From: Paulinella micropora | Lineage: Eukaryota; Cercozoa; Imbricatea; Euglyphida | Length of the DNA: 34,093 nucleotides | NCBI GenBank assembly: GCA_009731375.1 | Contig: BJOX01000315.1 | Location: 327,157-361,249 of the forward strand | Direction: 5' to 3' | Shown: positions 15,513-25,810 of the stretch, piece after piece | Numbering within the stretch: the first letter of the stretch is position 1 | How the letters are laid out: every line of letters starts with the position of its first letter | The notes under the pieces: model-generated | Database searches by the model: none | What the model saw: only the letters and a program-made list of their open reading frames with translations | Told to the model about the DNA's origin: nothing | Position numbers and translations under genes: made by a program

Positions 15513-15560
15513 GTTTTATCGGTCACCTCCACAAAATGTGGTCAGATTACCGATAAAAAC
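15513..15560. repeat. Nested inverted repeats
   Basis: Outer arms GTTTTATCGGT (15513-15523) and ACCGATAAAAAC (15549-15560) enclose an inner perfect stem CCACA/TGTGG (15529-15533 and 15537-15541) with an AAA loop. Confidence 0.75.
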
Positions 15561-15576
15561 TACATACGCGGCGCGC

Positions 15577-15637
15577 CAAATTTGACGTGTTTTGCGGGCT
15601 CGCCGGCCCGGCTCGCCCGCAAAACACGTCAAATTTG
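15577..15637. repeat. Perfect 23-bp inverted repeat with GC-rich 15-nt loop
   Basis: Arms 15577-15599 and 15615-15637 are exact reverse complements (CAAATTTGACGTGTTTTGCG then GGC). The right arm's GCAAAACACGTC resembles CCAAAACACGTC in the direct repeat at about 14200. Confidence 0.93.
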
Positions 15638-15701
15638 TGGCTAGCCGCAATATTAGCATATGATTGCCTCGTCTGCCATTTGGGGCTGGGATAGCCGATT
15701 T

Positions 15702-15756
15702 AATGGAGGCACATGTCCAGGATCTGGATCTGATGCTATAGTCTGAGGAAGCCTAT
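15702..15756 (+). mobile_element. Extremely 5'-truncated LINE copy (3' end only)
   Basis: AATGGAGGCACATGTCCAGG through the stop codon TAG and TCTGAGGAAGCC matches 31399-31452 essentially base for base and is followed by (TTA)n. Only about 54 nt of the element are present, typical of target-primed reverse transcription that stopped early. Confidence 0.8.
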
Positions 15757-15788
15757 TATTACTATTATTATTATTATTATTATTATTT

Positions 15789-15863
15789 GGACACCGTGAT
15801 AGCCCAGTGGTCAAGTTCTACCATCTGGGCCCTGTCGCCAGTTCGATTCCCGTCGGTGCCACC
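15789..15863 (+). repeat. SINE-like element, copy 3 (head only, then gap)
   Basis: The complete tRNA-like head, GGACACCGTGATAGCCCAGT to CGATTCCCGTCGGTGCCACC, is seen before the 273-N gap (15864-16136). Inserted 3' of the truncated LINE tail in (TTA)n. Confidence 0.8.
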
Positions 15864-16136
15864 NNNNNNNNNNNNNNNNNNNNNNNNNNNNNNNNNNNNN
15901 NNNNNNNNNNNNNNNNNNNNNNNNNNNNNNNNNNNNNNNNNNNNNNNNNNNNNNNNNNNNNNNNNNNNNNNNNNNNNNNNNNNNNNNNNNNNNNNNNNNN
16001 NNNNNNNNNNNNNNNNNNNNNNNNNNNNNNNNNNNNNNNNNNNNNNNNNNNNNNNNNNNNNNNNNNNNNNNNNNNNNNNNNNNNNNNNNNNNNNNNNNNN
16101 NNNNNNNNNNNNNNNNNNNNNNNNNNNNNNNNNNNN

Positions 16137-16552
16137 CAGATTCCAGCCCAATGGCCTCAAGGCGTTAAACTGTGACGCCAACTCACAACCCTTTGGTGGT
16201 AGATGCTGGGGAGGAGGGTCGTTGCGCGCGTAAAAGATCTTAAACTCCACAATATGCTGGTTGATAGCCCAGGACCCAGCAGACACCAGATTATTATGGG
16301 TGGGGTTTCGAGGCAGCTCTAGCAACCGCGCTTGGTGTATGCACTTGCACATTCGGTGACGTCTTGCAAGAGGTTGCTGGGACTGCGGAATAACCTCGGC
16401 TTAGTGCAGTCTTGCCCTCAGGAGCTCCATCGGTGGCCCCGATCATCAGGCGAGAGACTGACACGGGGGGGTGGAGGACCTCGAACAAGGGTATTGGAGG
16501 CTTATGTCTGTTGAGCATATGCCATTAGCTGCATCAGTACGCCTCAGATATA
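16137..16552 (+). repeat. Dispersed repeat family R3, copy 1
   Basis: 16357-16552 recurs in inverse orientation at 20889-21083. It runs from GGTGACGTCTTGCAAGAGG to GCATCAGTACGCCTCAGATA and then enters (TTA)n. The 5' part (16137-16356) is unique in the window. Its minus strand has a 72-codon open stretch (IVEFKIFYARNDPPPQHLPP) that could be a retroelement coding fragment, but I recognise no domain. Confidence 0.65.
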
Positions 16553-16567
16553 GTAATATTATTATTA

Positions 16568-16617
<50 letters not shown>

Positions 16618-16626
16618 CATTATTAT
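16553..16626. repeat. (TTA)n microsatellite
   Basis: TTA array between repeat R3 and SINE-like copy 4. Confidence 0.93.
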
Positions 16627-16894
16627 GGACACCGTGATAGCCCAGTGGTCAAGTTCTACCATCTGGGCCCTGTCGCCAGTTCGATTCCCGTCGGTGCCAC
16701 CAGTATTTTCATTGAACATACCGGTCTATTTCTGGACCAGTATTTTCATTGAACATACCGGCCCGTCTGGAAGTGTTGGAACTGCCCTTGCGGGGGTGTC
16801 ATTAGAGCTTATCGTCAATTCTTCGTACTCCCCTCACGGGTGAGACGATGGAGGCGCATGTGCAGAAATGCATCAGCCATTGACAGAGAAGCAC
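16627..16894 (+). repeat. SINE-like element, copy 4 (full length)
   Basis: The cleanest plus-strand copy. The head has A-box-like TAGCCCAGTGG and B-box-like AGTTCGATTCC, and ends CGGTGCC-A-CCA. GACACCG near the start could pair 6/7 with CGGTGCC like an acceptor stem, with A as discriminator and an encoded CCA. Two ATTTTCATTGAACATACCGG units follow, then the body and GACAGAGAAGCAC. Flanked by (TTA)n on both sides. Confidence 0.83.
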
Positions 16895-17371
<477 letters not shown>

Positions 17372-17406
17372 TTCACCTTTGTGTCAGCTGCTTCAGCAGT
17401 CGATCG

Positions 17407-18110
17407 ATAATAACATATAACATTTTCACTACTTTTTCTATGAGATAATAACATTTTTCACTACTCCTTCTATTAGATATTAACATTTTTCACTACTCCT
17501 TCTATAGATATTAAAATTTTTAACTACCCCTTCTATGAGATAATAACATCTTCACTACTTCTTCCATGAGATAATAACATTTTTTACTACTCCTTCCATG
17601 AGACAATAACATTTTTCACTACTGAGACAATAACATTTTTCACTACTGCTTCTATGAGATAATAACATTTTTCACTACTCCTTCTATTAGATAATAACAT
17701 TTTTCACTACTCCTTCCATGAGATAATATACACAACGTTTTCACTACTTTTTTATGAGATAATAACATTTTTCACTACTTCTATTAGATATTAACATTTT
17801 TCACTACTCCTTCTATTAGATATTAACATTTTTCACTACTCCTTCTATGAGATAATAACATTTTTCACTACTCCTTCCATGAGATTATAACATTTTTCAC
17901 TACTCCCTCTATGAGGTAATAACATTTTTTGCTACTCCTTCCATGAGGCAATAACATTTTTCACTACTGAGACAATAACATTTTTCACTACTGCTTCTAT
18001 GAGATTATAACATTTTTCACCACTCCTTCTATGGGATAATAACATTTTTTAGTACTCCTTCTATGAGATCATGACATTTTTCACTTCTTCTTCTATGACC
18101 TGTCAATCTC
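17407..18110. repeat. Tandem array of about 32-bp units with higher-order structure
   Basis: About 22 units of GAGATAATAACATTTTTCAC followed by TACTCCTTCTAT, with TTAGATATTAAC and GAGACAATAAC variants. A shortened pair of units (CACTACTGAGACAATAAC) occurs in the same context near 17600 and 17950 (345 bp apart), and another variant near 17427 and 17742, so the array has itself been duplicated in blocks of about 10 units. Confidence 0.92.
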
Positions 18111-18120
18111 CTTCCAAATG

Positions 18121-18559
<439 letters not shown>

Positions 18560-19031
18560 NNNNNNNNNNNNNNNNNNNNNNNNNNNNNNNNNNNNNNNNN
18601 NNNNNNNNNNNNNNNNNNNNNNNNNNNNNNNNNNNNNNNNNNNNNNNNNNNNNNNNNNNNNNNNNNNNNNNNNNNNNNNNNNNNNNNNNNNNNNNNNNNN
18701 NNNNNNNNNNNNNNNNNNNNNNNNNNNNNNNNNNNNNNNNNNNNNNNNNNNNNNNNNNNNNNNNNNNNNNNNNNNNNNNNNNNNNNNNNNNNNNNNNNNN
18801 NNNNNNNNNNNNNNNNNNNNNNNNNNNNNNNNNNNNNNNNNNNNNNNNNNNNNNNNNNNNNNNNNNNNNNNNNNNNNNNNNNNNNNNNNNNNNNNNNNNN
18901 NNNNNNNNNNNNNNNNNNNNNNNNNNNNNNNNNNNNNNNNNNNNNNNNNNNNNNNNNNNNNNNNNNNNNNNNNNNNNNNNNNNNNNNNNNNNNNNNNNNN
19001 NNNNNNNNNNNNNNNNNNNNNNNNNNNNNNN

Positions 19032-19164
19032 TCCTCCCTCTGCAGTGTAAACAATAAGGGGTACCCGGTTGTTTGACGTTCGGTGTATTTGTCTTGACTT
19101 TAGGGATATACAGAAAACAAAGTATTGTCTGAGCCTTCTGCAACGACTGGTAAAAGAGAGGAGG
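19032..19164. other. Short unique segment between gap and (TATC)n
   Basis: About 130 bp. A pyrimidine-rich tract plus CAG (CCTCCCTCTGCAG, plus strand) and CTCTCTTTTACCAG (minus strand) resemble splice acceptors, but no matching donor or frame was found. Confidence 0.3.
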
Positions 19165-19171
19165 TCCTCTG

Positions 19172-19247
<76 letters not shown>

Positions 19248-19360
19248 GTCTATCTGTCTGTCTATCTGTCTATCTATCTGTCTATCTGTCTGTCTATCTA
19301 TCCGTCTGTCTGTCTATCTATATATCTATCTGTCTGCATGCATGTCTGTCTGTCTATCTA

Positions 19361-19438
<78 letters not shown>

Positions 19439-19497
19439 CTGCTTCTTCAGCAGGGAAGAAGGCCAAAGAGGAGGTCGATCTATCTATCTATCCATCC

Positions 19498-19581
<84 letters not shown>
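19165..19581. repeat. (TATC)n arrays split by a 45-bp unique insert
   Basis: TATC/TGTC repeats interrupted at 19437-19480 by TTCTGCTTCTTCAGCAGGG and GGCCAAAGAGGAGGTC. The plus strand is stop-free. Confidence 0.93.
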
Positions 19582-19582
<1 letters not shown>

Positions 19583-20186
19583 CAGACTTCCTGGTTGACG
19601 AAATCATAAGCTCCTTTTTTCTGACATTAGTCGATATTTCATCAGTTGATCTCATCACTTACTCCACGGAGTGAACCAAGGCCACTTGAGGTGTCACTGA
19701 CACTCCCTTGGCTTGGTTTTTTGAAATGGGTGCCATCTGTCGACAGACAGAGAATTAGGGGATGGTGTGGGTGTGCTGGGCCCGTGGTGGGGTGCCTTAT
19801 GTGTGCCTAGCCATACGCCTATAAGTCACATGCCGAAATAGCGACGGGAAGCACAATCCTGTTCCCTCAGGGTGCCCTTTCTCGCTTGTTGAGCCCGGAA
19901 TAAAACCCACAGTGCTCTGTCGGTTTATACTAGACTGTCGAACAGTCTCGAAACTCCATCTGCTTACTGGGTCCTCTGTAATGGAGGTGGGAGCTCGTTC
20001 TGCAAGGGGCGCTTATGGAACGAGCCCTGGCCCCACCTGGTACTAGGGAGATTTGGTATTGCCTGTATCAGTCCCTTCCGTGCAAACATCACGGCTTAGC
20101 TGGGCATCGGGTTTATACTTTACCCACAGACTTCCTTGGTTGACGAAATCAGAAGCTCCTTTTTTATGACATTAGTCGATATCATC
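19582..20186 (+). mobile_element. Element with 61-62 bp terminal direct repeats (reference copy)
   Basis: The left terminal repeat 19582-19643 and right terminal repeat 20126-20186 both run from ACAGACTTCC..GGTTGACGAAATCA to ATTAGTCGATAT..CATC. The 480-bp interior includes a palindromic GACTGTCGAACAGTC, GTGTCACTGACAC and GAGCTCGTTCTGCAAGGGGC. It is flanked on both sides by (TATC)n. No open frame with a recognisable domain is present, so it would be non-autonomous (TRIM-like organisation is inference). Other copies: 12019-12548, 22699-23036, 33186-33386 and 33985-34093. Confidence 0.75.
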
Positions 20187-20208
20187 TATCTATCTATCTA
20201 TCTATCTA

Positions 20209-20302
<94 letters not shown>

Positions 20303-20303
20303 A

Positions 20304-20340
<37 letters not shown>

Positions 20341-20350
20341 GTAAATCTAC
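20187..20350. repeat. (TATC)n microsatellite
   Basis: TATC array immediately at the right terminal repeat. Confidence 0.94.
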
Positions 20351-20389
20351 CTATCTAGCTTCAATCTATATATTAACAGTCACCTATAT

Positions 20390-20548
20390 CTAACTGTGTT
20401 CATTCATAGCTCACACAGGCTGGGATAATTGAAAATGTTTATAATAATAATAATAATAATAATAATGATAATAATGTTAATAATAATAATAATAGTAATA
20501 GTAATAGTAATAATAATAGTAATAGTAATAGCAATAATAATAATAATA

Positions 20549-20583
<35 letters not shown>

Positions 20584-20810
20584 GTAATAATAATACTATA
20601 TCTGAGGCGTACTGATGCAGCTAATGGCATCTAACTGTGTTCATTCATAGCTCACACAGGCTGGGATAATTGAAAATGTTTATAATAATAATAATAATAA
20701 TAATAATGATAATAATGTTAATAATAATAATAATAGTAATAGTAATAGTAATAATAATAGTAATAGTAATAGCAATANNNNNNNNNNTAATAATAATAAT
20801 AATAATAATA

Positions 20811-20872
<62 letters not shown>

Positions 20873-20918
20873 GTAATAATAATACTATATCTGAGGCGTA
20901 CTGATGCAGCTAATGGCA
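20390..20918. repeat. Tandem duplication of about 241 bp containing (TAA)n
   Basis: TAACTGTGTTCATTCATAGC through GATAATTGAAAATGTTTA, a (TAA)n/(TAG) array and TATCTGAGGCGTACTGATGC is repeated with start-to-start spacing of about 241 bp (20391 and 20632). The second unit is lengthened in (TAA)n and contains a 10-N gap (20778-20787). Confidence 0.88.
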
Positions 20919-21083
20919 TATCCTCAACGGACATAAGCCTCCAATACCCTTGTTCGAGGTCCTCCACCCCCCCGTGTCAGTCTCTCGCCTGATGATCGGG
21001 GCCACCGATGGAGCTCCTGAGGGCAAGACTGCACTAAGCCGAGGTTATTCCGCAGTCCCAGCAACCTCTTGCAAGACGTCACC
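20889..21083 (-). repeat. Dispersed repeat family R3, copy 2
   Basis: Reverse complement of 16357-16552, adjoining (TAA)n at the equivalent end, and cut at the other end by an 846-N gap (21084-21929). Confidence 0.85.
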
Positions 21084-21929
21084 NNNNNNNNNNNNNNNNN
21101 NNNNNNNNNNNNNNNNNNNNNNNNNNNNNNNNNNNNNNNNNNNNNNNNNNNNNNNNNNNNNNNNNNNNNNNNNNNNNNNNNNNNNNNNNNNNNNNNNNNN
21201 NNNNNNNNNNNNNNNNNNNNNNNNNNNNNNNNNNNNNNNNNNNNNNNNNNNNNNNNNNNNNNNNNNNNNNNNNNNNNNNNNNNNNNNNNNNNNNNNNNNN
21301 NNNNNNNNNNNNNNNNNNNNNNNNNNNNNNNNNNNNNNNNNNNNNNNNNNNNNNNNNNNNNNNNNNNNNNNNNNNNNNNNNNNNNNNNNNNNNNNNNNNN
21401 NNNNNNNNNNNNNNNNNNNNNNNNNNNNNNNNNNNNNNNNNNNNNNNNNNNNNNNNNNNNNNNNNNNNNNNNNNNNNNNNNNNNNNNNNNNNNNNNNNNN
21501 NNNNNNNNNNNNNNNNNNNNNNNNNNNNNNNNNNNNNNNNNNNNNNNNNNNNNNNNNNNNNNNNNNNNNNNNNNNNNNNNNNNNNNNNNNNNNNNNNNNN
21601 NNNNNNNNNNNNNNNNNNNNNNNNNNNNNNNNNNNNNNNNNNNNNNNNNNNNNNNNNNNNNNNNNNNNNNNNNNNNNNNNNNNNNNNNNNNNNNNNNNNN
21701 NNNNNNNNNNNNNNNNNNNNNNNNNNNNNNNNNNNNNNNNNNNNNNNNNNNNNNNNNNNNNNNNNNNNNNNNNNNNNNNNNNNNNNNNNNNNNNNNNNNN
21801 NNNNNNNNNNNNNNNNNNNNNNNNNNNNNNNNNNNNNNNNNNNNNNNNNNNNNNNNNNNNNNNNNNNNNNNNNNNNNNNNNNNNNNNNNNNNNNNNNNNN
21901 NNNNNNNNNNNNNNNNNNNNNNNNNNNNN

Positions 21930-22245
21930 ATGGCTGATGAAGTCGGGGCGTGATGCAAAGGGTTGATGAAGTCGGGGTTGTAGAAGGTAACTCACAACGA
22001 GCGTGAACTCCTGAAACCTCGGCTTGTTTGTGGCATCATCTCCTTAGGGCACACGCTCCTGGGGAGTGTTCTAGTGTTGTCCCGTATAGTTCAAAAGGGC
22101 TCGGCTACCTTTCGGCTTGAACTGGGCACAGACACCAACCACAGCGAGACAGTGGTTGGTGTGCAGCTTGGCCGGTGCTGAAAGTTCTTGTCGGGGGTAG
22201 TATAGGAGGCAATGGCTTTTCAAGCTAAGCCACGCCCATAGATTA
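21930..22245. other. Unique segment with strong hairpins
   Basis: Starts ATGGCTGATGAAGTCGGGGC, also found at 33615. Two inverted repeats follow: AGTTCAA/TTGAACT (22088-22094 and 22117-22123) and a perfect 11-bp ACACCAACCAC/GTGGTTGGTGT (22132-22142 and 22152-22162). The last 45 bp (CAATGGCTTTTCAAGCTAAG onward) recur inverted at 23965-24012. Probably part of a mobile element; no protein recognised. Confidence 0.6.
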
Positions 22246-22249
22246 AACA

Positions 22250-22312
<63 letters not shown>

Positions 22313-22313
22313 A

Positions 22314-22362
<49 letters not shown>
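22246..22362. repeat. (TATC)n microsatellite
   Basis: TATC array. Confidence 0.94.
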
Positions 22363-22363
<1 letters not shown>

Positions 22364-22419
22364 GACACGCATACCGGCGTCGGAATCGCTTTGAGTTGGT
22401 GTCCGTTTGGACAAAAGAA

Positions 22420-22664
22420 AATGAATGTATGTATGCATGCATGTATGTATGTACGTATGTATGCATGTATGTATGGATAGGTAGATAGATAGATTATATT
22501 ATATATATATATATAGAGAGAGAGAGAGATAGGTATACATAGATTAGATAGATTAGATTTTATATATATATATATATATGTATATATATTACATATATAT
22601 ACATATATATATATATATAAAGAGAGAGAGAGAGAGAGATATATAGATATCTAGATAGACAGAC

Positions 22665-22698
<34 letters not shown>
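22420..22698. repeat. (ATGT)n, (TA)n, (GA)n and (GATA)n mixture
   Basis: Successive short arrays. The TA blocks at 22493-22515 and 22560-22620 are each followed by a (GA)n run. Confidence 0.9.
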
Positions 22699-22700
<2 letters not shown>

Positions 22701-23036
22701 GAGATATCGACTAATGTCAGAAAAAAGGAGCTTCTGATTTCGTCAACCAAGGAAGTCTGTGGGTAAATTAACCCGATGCCCAGCTAAGCCGTGATGTTTG
22801 CACGGAAGGGACTGATACAGGCGATACCAAAGCTCCCTAGTACCAGGCGGGGCCAGGGCTCGTTCCATAAGCGCCCCTTGCAGAACGAGCTCCCACCTCC
22901 ATTACAGAGGACCCAGTAAGCAGATGGAGTTTCGAGACTGTTCGACAGTCTAGTATAAACCGACAGAGCACTGTGGGTTTTATTCCGGGCTCAACAAGCG
23001 AGAAAGGGCACCCTGAGGGAACAGGATTGTGCTTCA
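22699..23036 (-). mobile_element. Terminal-repeat element, left-truncated copy
   Basis: The right terminal repeat (GAGATATCGACTAATGTCAG) and body match 12019-12548 closely. Truncated at GAAGCACAATCC, about 10 nt inside the end point of the intron 1 copy. Lies between GATA arrays. Confidence 0.8.
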
Positions 23037-23138
23037 AAGATAGATAGGTAAATAGATAGGTAGATATATAGATAGGTAAATAGATAGGTAGATATATATA
23101 TAGATAGACAGATACATAGATAGGTAGATAGATAGAAA
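23037..23138. repeat. (GATA)n with GGTA/AATA variants
   Basis: Degenerate tetranucleotide array. Confidence 0.9.
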
Positions 23139-23280
23139 CAAGTTTTTCACTTTCACCTGTTGTGCCGTGTTCTTGTTCTTGTTGTTTGTGGTTTCAGCAC
23201 TAGTACTGCCGGACCAGGGAAAAGAGGCGTCAGGTGGAATGACTACACTGCGGGCCGCGCCGGGACATACACACAAGCAC
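23139..23280. other. Unique segment with possible small exon (minus strand)
   Basis: On the minus strand, TTTTCCCTGGTCCGGCAG followed 49 nt later by CAACAG|GTGAAAG looks like an exon encoding TSAETTNNKNKNTAQQ. The plus strand also offers an acceptor (TTGTTTGTGGTTTCAG), so the strand is uncertain and no neighbouring exons were found. Confidence 0.2.
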
Positions 23281-23298
23281 ACACACACACACACACAC

Positions 23299-23337
<39 letters not shown>

Positions 23338-23415
23338 GAGAGAGAGAGAATGTATGTTTGCATGTATGTATGTATGTATGTATGTATGTACGGGCCGCAC
23401 TGCGCACGGGCCGGC
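23281..23415. repeat. (CA)n, (GA)n, (ATGT)n arrays
   Basis: Microsatellites between GC-rich words. CACTGCGCACGG.CCGGCCG occurs at 23398 and again near 23546, flanking a GATA array. Confidence 0.9.
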
Positions 23416-23417
23416 CG

Positions 23418-23420
23418 TAT

Positions 23421-23477
<57 letters not shown>

Positions 23478-23484
23478 CAGATAA

Positions 23485-23545
<61 letters not shown>

Positions 23546-23590
23546 CACTGCGCACGGACCGGCCGGGGTCGCAGGCGGATCATCCCTGAC

Positions 23591-23628
<38 letters not shown>

Positions 23629-23629
23629 T

Positions 23630-23660
<31 letters not shown>

Positions 23661-23678
23661 CAGTGAGAACAGTACGCC

Positions 23679-23732
<54 letters not shown>

Positions 23733-23772
23733 GCTAGCTAGCTAGCTAGCTAGATAGATAGATAGATAGATA
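23418..23772. repeat. (GATA)n arrays with an AGCT run
   Basis: GATA/GACA arrays. At 23733-23752 the unit changes to the self-complementary GCTA/AGCT. Confidence 0.93.
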
Positions 23773-23924
23773 CAGCATGCAGCAGCAGGGGAAAAAATTC
23801 AAGTTCGAACCTCATGTCGTTAAACGTTAATATTATCCATAGATTGTTTTGCCTGCGATGATTTCGAAGTGATTGTTTGCAAGCGCATGACAATGGCTTT
23901 TAGACGATGATCTGATAGAAAGAA

Positions 23925-24013
23925 AGCTAGATAGATAGCTAGCTAGCTAGATAGATAGATATGTTTAATGTTTAATCTATGGGCGTGGCTTAGCTTGAAA
24001 AGCCATGGCCTCC

Positions 24014-24068
<55 letters not shown>

Positions 24069-24081
24069 CTAGCTAGCTAGC

Positions 24082-24117
<36 letters not shown>

Positions 24118-24118
24118 C
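23925..24118. repeat. (GATA)n with GCTA blocks and an inverted repeat copy
   Basis: Two GATA arrays separated by 23965-24015, the reverse complement of 22205-22250 (GTTTAATCTATGGGCGTGGC). GCTA runs occur at 23938-23951 and 24068-24085. Confidence 0.88.
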
Positions 24119-24162
24119 AACCTTTCCGCTATGCATGAGGTCGCAGGCTCAAGCGCGGGTGG

Positions 24163-24245
24163 TTCACTCACTATTGCCAATTTGTCCTCACTATTGCCAC
24201 TTTGCCCCCCACTATTTCCATTTTGTCCCCCTTCACTGCCGTACT
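24163..24245. repeat. Short tandem repeat of about 23 bp
   Basis: CACTATTGCCAATTTGTCCT and variants repeat three to four times. Confidence 0.75.
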
Positions 24246-24284
24246 GTTGCGTTTTTGTCCTTCAGTTGCAAACTTTGTTGCCAT

Positions 24285-24480
24285 GCCGGAGGAGGAGGAG
24301 GAGGAGGAAGAGGAAAAGGAGAAGGAGGAGGAGCACGAAGAGGAGGAGGAGGAGGAAGAAGAAGAAGAAGAAGAAGAAGAAGAAAAAGAAGGAAAAGAAG
24401 GAGGAGGAGAAGGAGAAGGAGAAGAAGAAGAAGAAGAAGAAGAAGAAGAAGAAGAAGAAGAAGAAGAAGAAGAAGATACC
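24285..24480. repeat. (GAG)n/(GAA)n purine array
   Basis: Trinucleotide array. A plus-strand frame ATG-CCG-(Glu)n ending DTAESE-stop is open from 24283 to 24495, but it is almost all repeat and has no splice or domain support. Confidence 0.85.
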
Positions 24481-24497
24481 GCGGAATCTGAATAAAG

Positions 24498-24552
24498 AGA
24501 TAGATAGATAGATAGATAGATAGATAGGTAGGTAGGTAGGTAGGTAGATAGG

Positions 24553-24583
<31 letters not shown>

Positions 24584-24678
24584 AGGTAGGTAGGTAGGTA
24601 GGTAGATAGATAGATAGATAGATAGATACATAGATAGATACATAGATAGATAGATTAGATAGATTAGATAGATTAGAT
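24498..24678. repeat. (GATA)n with (GGTA)n blocks
   Basis: Tetranucleotide array, the last large GATA block before the TTA-rich half. Confidence 0.94.
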
Positions 24679-24774
24679 AGCAAACATTTAATATGCCAAG
24701 GCTAACGCGTGACAAAAACTGCGAAATTTGCAAGAAATATGTAACTGCATGTAATCTATGAAACTTTAGGAATG

Positions 24775-24808
24775 TAATAATGATAATAATAGTGATAATA
24801 ATAATAAT

Positions 24809-24849
<41 letters not shown>

Positions 24850-24860
24850 TGATAATGACA
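24775..24860. repeat. (TAA)n microsatellite
   Basis: TAA/TGA array abutting SINE-like copy 5. Confidence 0.92.
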
Positions 24861-25128
24861 GTGCTTCTCTGTCAATGGCTGATGCATTTCTGCACATGCG
24901 CCTCCATCGTCTCACCCATGAGGGGAGTACGAAGAATTGACGATAGGCTCTAATGACACCCCCGCAAGGGCAGTTCCAACACTTCCAGACGGGCCGGTAT
25001 GTTCAATGAAAATACTGGTCCAGAAATAGACCGGTATGTTCAATGAAAATACTGGTGGCACCGACGGGAATCGAACTGGCGACAGGGCCCAGATGGTAGA
25101 ACTTGACCACTGGGCTATCACGGTGTCC
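24861..25128 (-). repeat. SINE-like element, copy 5
   Basis: Minus-strand full copy with two ATTTTCATTGAACATA units. The first of three in tandem orientation separated by (TAA)n. Confidence 0.85.
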
Positions 25129-25165
<37 letters not shown>

Positions 25166-25396
25166 GTGCTTCTCTGTCAATGGCTGATGCAAATCTGCAC
25201 ATGCGCCTCCATCGTCTCACCCGTGAGGGGAGTACGAAGAATTGACGATAGGCTCTAATGACACCCCCGCAAGGGCAGTTCCAACACTTCCAGACAGACC
25301 GGTATGTTCAATGAAAATACTGGTGGCACCGACGGGAATCGAACTGGCGACAGGGCCCAGATGGTAGAACTTGACCACTGGGCTATCACGGTGTCC
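25166..25396 (-). repeat. SINE-like element, copy 6
   Basis: Minus-strand copy with a single ATTTTCATTGAACATA unit, about 37 bp shorter than copy 5. Confidence 0.85.
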
Positions 25397-25405
25397 ATAA
25401 TGATG

Positions 25406-25474
<69 letters not shown>

Positions 25475-25700
25475 GTGCTTCTCTGTCAATGGCTGATGCA
25501 AATCTGCACATGCGCCTCCATCGTCTCACCCGTGAGGGGAGTACGAAGAATTGACGATAGGCTCTAATGACACCCCCGCACGGGCAGTTCCAACACTTCC
25601 AGACGGACCGGTATGTTCAATGAAAACACTGGTGGCACCGACGGGAATCGAACTGGCGACAGGGCCGGTAGAACTTGACCACTGGGCTATCACGGTGTCC
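25475..25700 (-). repeat. SINE-like element, copy 7
   Basis: Minus-strand copy with one ATTTTC unit (here GTTTTC). The A-to-B-box spacer is shortened (CATCTGGG lost), so the tRNA-like head is further degraded. Confidence 0.85.
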
Positions 25701-25702
25701 AC

Positions 25703-25783
<81 letters not shown>

Positions 25784-25790
25784 CATAACC
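25701..25790. repeat. (TAA)n microsatellite
   Basis: Pure array at the head end of SINE-like copy 7. Similar arrays occupy 25129-25165 and 25397-25474. Confidence 0.94.
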
Positions 25791-25810
25791 TTTGCTGTTG
25801 CTGGTTTTCT

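Noticed and set aside
19437-19482. 23-nt plus-strand micro-exon (TTCTGCTTCTTCAG acceptor, GAG|GTCGAT donor)
   Set aside because: Donor is poor, no neighbouring exon in phase, and the insert sits between two (TATC)n arrays.
24125-24160. Possible second tRNA-like B box (AGGCTCAAGCGCGG)
   Set aside because: Two mismatches to the B-box consensus and no A box upstream, only GATA repeat.
24202-24495. Poly-Glu frame ending DTAESE
   Set aside because: Almost entirely (GAA)n/(GAG)n. No flanking exon or domain.
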